64,000 nucleotides of DNA from Citrobacter koseri ATCC BAA-895 (GTDB lineage: Bacteria; Pseudomonadota; Gammaproteobacteria; Enterobacterales; Enterobacteriaceae): positions 1,426,001 through 1,490,000 of the forward strand of contig NC_009792.1 of assembly GCF_000018045.1 (NCBI RefSeq). The letters run 5' to 3'. Of this stretch, positions 62,146 through 64,000 are shown piece after piece. The stretch's first letter is position 1, and the number at the start of each line of letters is the position of its first letter. A program made the translations under genes and the position numbers. The notes beneath the pieces were generated by a model. That model saw nothing but the letters and a program-made list of their open reading frames with translations, was not told the DNA's origin and searched no databases.

Positions 62146-63428
62146 CCTTTTCTGAAGGCAGATTTACCGGCGAAAACGGCGGCATCGCCAAGTTCATCTT
62201 CAATACGCATTAGCTGATTGTATTTCTCGATGCGTTCTCCACGGCTTGGCGCTCCCGTTTTGAGGTGTCCGGCGCGTAAGCCTACCGTCATATCAGCAAT
62301 GAAACTGTCTATTGTTTCTCCGCTACGGTGTGAGATAAAGCTGCCCCAGTGATGATCATGACACAATTGAACCGCTTCGATTGTCTCGCTTAACGTACCA
62401 ATCTGGTTCAATTTGATCAGTGCGGCATTCGCCAGATTTTCATCAATTCCTCGCTGGATATATTTTACGTTAGTCACAAAAAGATCGTCACCCACCAGTT
62501 CAATCTTATTGCCAAGCGTATCGCTCAGAATTCGCCAGCCAGCCCAGTCATCTTCGGCCAGGCCATCTTCGATCAGAACAATGGGGAATTCGTTGACCAG
62601 CCGCTCATAATAGCGCGTCATCTCTTCCGCACTGAATTGCGCATTTTCGCTGCGCAGGGTGTATTTTCCGTCTGAATAAAATTCGCTGGATGCAGGGTCC
62701 ATGCAAATAACAATATCCTCGCCAGGTTTATAACCGGCTTTTTCGATCGCTTCGACAATCAATTCCAGCGGTTGCCGGTTTGACGAAACGGCTGGCGCGA
62801 ATCCACCTTCATCACCCACGCCAGTAGACAAGCCTTTCTCCAGTAAGACCTGACGTAAATTCTGATACACCTCGCTACCCCAGCGAATGGCTTCCCGAAC
62901 AGAGCTTGCGCCCCAGGGAGCAATCATGAACTCCTGAAAATCGGCGCCTTGCCAGCGAGCGTGAACGCCGCCATTGATGATATTCATACAAGGAACCGGG
63001 AGGAGGTTAGCGCCAACGCCGCCGAGGTAACGATACAGCGGAATGTTTGATAGCTGCGCGGCCAGACGCGCCACGGCAAGCGATACCCCGAGAATAGCAT
63101 TAGCCCCGAGACGACTTTTATTTTCCGTACCATCAAGAGTTATCAGGCGGTTATCGATATCTTTCTGGCGGCGGACATCATATCCCCGCAGCGCATTATC
63201 GATTTCAGTATTGATACTCTGAACCGCGCCCAATACACCTTTGCCGCCAAAACGCGACTTATCTCCATCACGGCGCTCAATGGCTTCGCGCGAACCGGTA
63301 CTGGCACCGGAAGGGACTGACGCGCGCGCAACACCGCCGCCGATGGCGGAGACTTCGACTTCAACGGTCGGATTACCTCGGGAGTCCAGAATTTCTCTTG
63401 CGATCACACGTTCAATTTCATAGCTCAT
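62142..63428 (-). CDS. Enolase paralogue
   Basis: 428 residues, close to standard enolase length (432). Active-site residues of enolase appear in place: metal ligands Asp in MDPASSEFY, Glu in VLIEDGLAEDDW and Asp in LVGDDLFVTN; catalytic Lys in LIKLNQIGTLSET; SHRSGET; and a final lysine in LKTGAPSRGERIEKYNQL. The loop INGGVHARWQGADFQEFM differs from the housekeeping form (INGGEHADNN). The housekeeping eno normally lies beside pyrG, so this is an extra, diverged copy. Follows the stress-protein gene after 15 bases. The activity is likely, but the role is unknown. Confidence 0.9.
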   Translation of the reverse strand: MSYEIERVIAREILDSRGNPTVEVEVSAIGGGVARASVPSGASTGSREAIERRDGDKSRFGGKGVLGAVQSINTEIDNALRGYDVRRQKDIDNRLITLDGTENKSRLGANAILGVSLAVARLAAQLSNIPLYRYLGGVGANLLPVPCMNIINGGVHARWQGADFQEFMIAPWGASSVREAIRWGSEVYQNLRQVLLEKGLSTGVGDEGGFAPAVSSNRQPLELIVEAIEKAGYKPGEDIVICMDPASSEFYSDGKYTLRSENAQFSAEEMTRYYERLVNEFPIVLIEDGLAEDDWAGWRILSDTLGNKIELVGDDLFVTNVKYIQRGIDENLANAALIKLNQIGTLSETIEAVQLCHDHHWGSFISHRSGETIDSFIADMTVGLRAGHLKTGAPSRGERIEKYNQLMRIEDELGDAAVFAGKSAFRKG

Positions 63429-63443
63429 AGAAATGACCTTATT

Positions 63444-63872
63444 TTATGGAGTGGATATATGTTTAATCAGCACATCAACCGAGAGATGATTGATGAACTC
63501 AAAAGAGAACGAGGAAAAAACCCCAAACAGGCGATTCTTATGACCCAGCATGACCAGGTCGATATCCTCATGTTGGATAACCGCTTCAACATCTTTGAAA
63601 CGTTGAATGCTGATAATTGATTTCACTTGCACATGAATACTGCTGGATTCCGCCAGGCGACTGAGCATCGCTTTGGCCTCGATCACTTCATGTGATTGCC
63701 GATCCCGGGTTAAAGCATCACTCGTGTAATCCAGCTCCCGGTAATCAGAACTGATATGCCCGAGGGTGATCTGAGTCCCCATTTCTTTTGCCAGACGTTC
63801 AGCATGGTGCAGCAACAGCACACCATCGATTTCATTCTGGACCAGTAATAATGCGTGTTTGTACATATGCAT
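63444..63872 (-). CDS. Universal stress protein (UspA family)
   Basis: 142 residues from the ATG at 63872, with GAGG 6 bases upstream; the frame extends further up without support. Usp fold from YKHALLLVQNEIDG to VDVLIKHI. The C-terminal GxxG-N9-G(S/T) ATP-binding motif is absent (GHKNRLFGVFSSFSFEFINH), which places it with the non-ATP-binding UspA/UspC group. First gene of a two-gene operon with the enolase paralogue. Confidence 0.88.
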   Translation of the reverse strand: MHMYKHALLLVQNEIDGVLLLHHAERLAKEMGTQITLGHISSDYRELDYTSDALTRDRQSHEVIEAKAMLSRLAESSSIHVQVKSIISIQRFKDVEAVIQHEDIDLVMLGHKNRLFGVFSSFSFEFINHLSVDVLIKHISTP

Positions 63873-64000
63873 ACGCCACCTCTCAAGTAATGAGAAACGT
63901 TCAGCATCGCAAATGAACAATGTGTTGCAGACGGGCCGATGGACATAACAAGAGCCGGTGAGCGCTACGTTGTTGCTGATGTTGTGATAGTCAAAGGCAT

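Noticed and set aside
1..64000. CRISPR arrays, tRNA or rRNA genes, insertion sequences, prophage or attachment sites
   Set aside because: Looked for on both strands; no regular short repeats with spacers, cloverleaf sequences, transposase or integrase genes were seen.

Overview
The window reads as chromosome of an enteric bacterium, most likely a Salmonella. Most proteins resemble products I recognise from the E. coli K-12 ydcR-yncG, narZYWV, fdnGHI and ddp region. They are interleaved with Salmonella-type genes: srfABC, the porin gene ompD, and smvR/smvA. The exact lineage cannot be fixed from the sequence. adhP (expected between fdnI and maeA) and bdm (expected between sra and osmC) are absent, ydcSTUV is missing between ydcR and patD, and there is a diguanylate cyclase I do not place in the Typhimurium reference. 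This may therefore be a non-Typhimurium lineage. There are no rRNA or tRNA genes, CRISPR arrays, insertion sequences or prophage genes.

Layout. 1-4.5 kb: hicAB toxin-antitoxin, MocR-type regulator ydcR, aldehyde dehydrogenase patD, and two tiny membrane-protein genes (yncL, ortT). 4.5-11 kb: srfABC on the minus strand. 11-24.7 kb: a DppA-like binding protein, ydcY, ydcZ-mnaT, an XRE-cupin regulator, curA, the TonB receptor pqqU (yncD) facing yncE across a Fur-like box, ansP, yncG, a membrane GGDEF protein, yddH and nat. 24.8-33 kb: the second nitrate reductase narZYWV with transporter narU. 33.2-38.4 kb: smvR/smvA, a GFA-family protein, ompD and yddG. SmvA, OmpD and YddG have been linked to methyl viologen efflux. 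38.7-46 kb: formate dehydrogenase-N (fdnGHI, with an in-frame UGA for selenocysteine), maeA, sra, osmC. 46-53 kb: an RpiR-family regulator followed by ddpXABCDF (D-alanyl-D-alanine hydrolysis and uptake), with a sigma-54-like promoter in front of the regulator. 53-57.5 kb: a chemoreceptor gene behind a near-consensus flagellar sigma-28 promoter, then a hipBA-type module. 57.5-64 kb: digH (yddW), then an accessory block of two overlapping MutS-like ATPase genes convergent with a universal stress protein-enolase paralogue pair.

How the genes fit together. Formate dehydrogenase-N and nitrate reductase Z can form a formate-to-nitrate respiratory chain. NarU supplies nitrate. The ddp genes release and import D-Ala as a nutrient. 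REP/BIME elements mark the ends of many operons.

The least explained parts are the MutS-like pair with its enolase/Usp neighbours and the three-component srfABC locus (membrane protein, actin/Hsp70-fold ATPase, GTPase-like protein with a degenerate P-loop). All homology statements are from recognition of sequence, not from searches.
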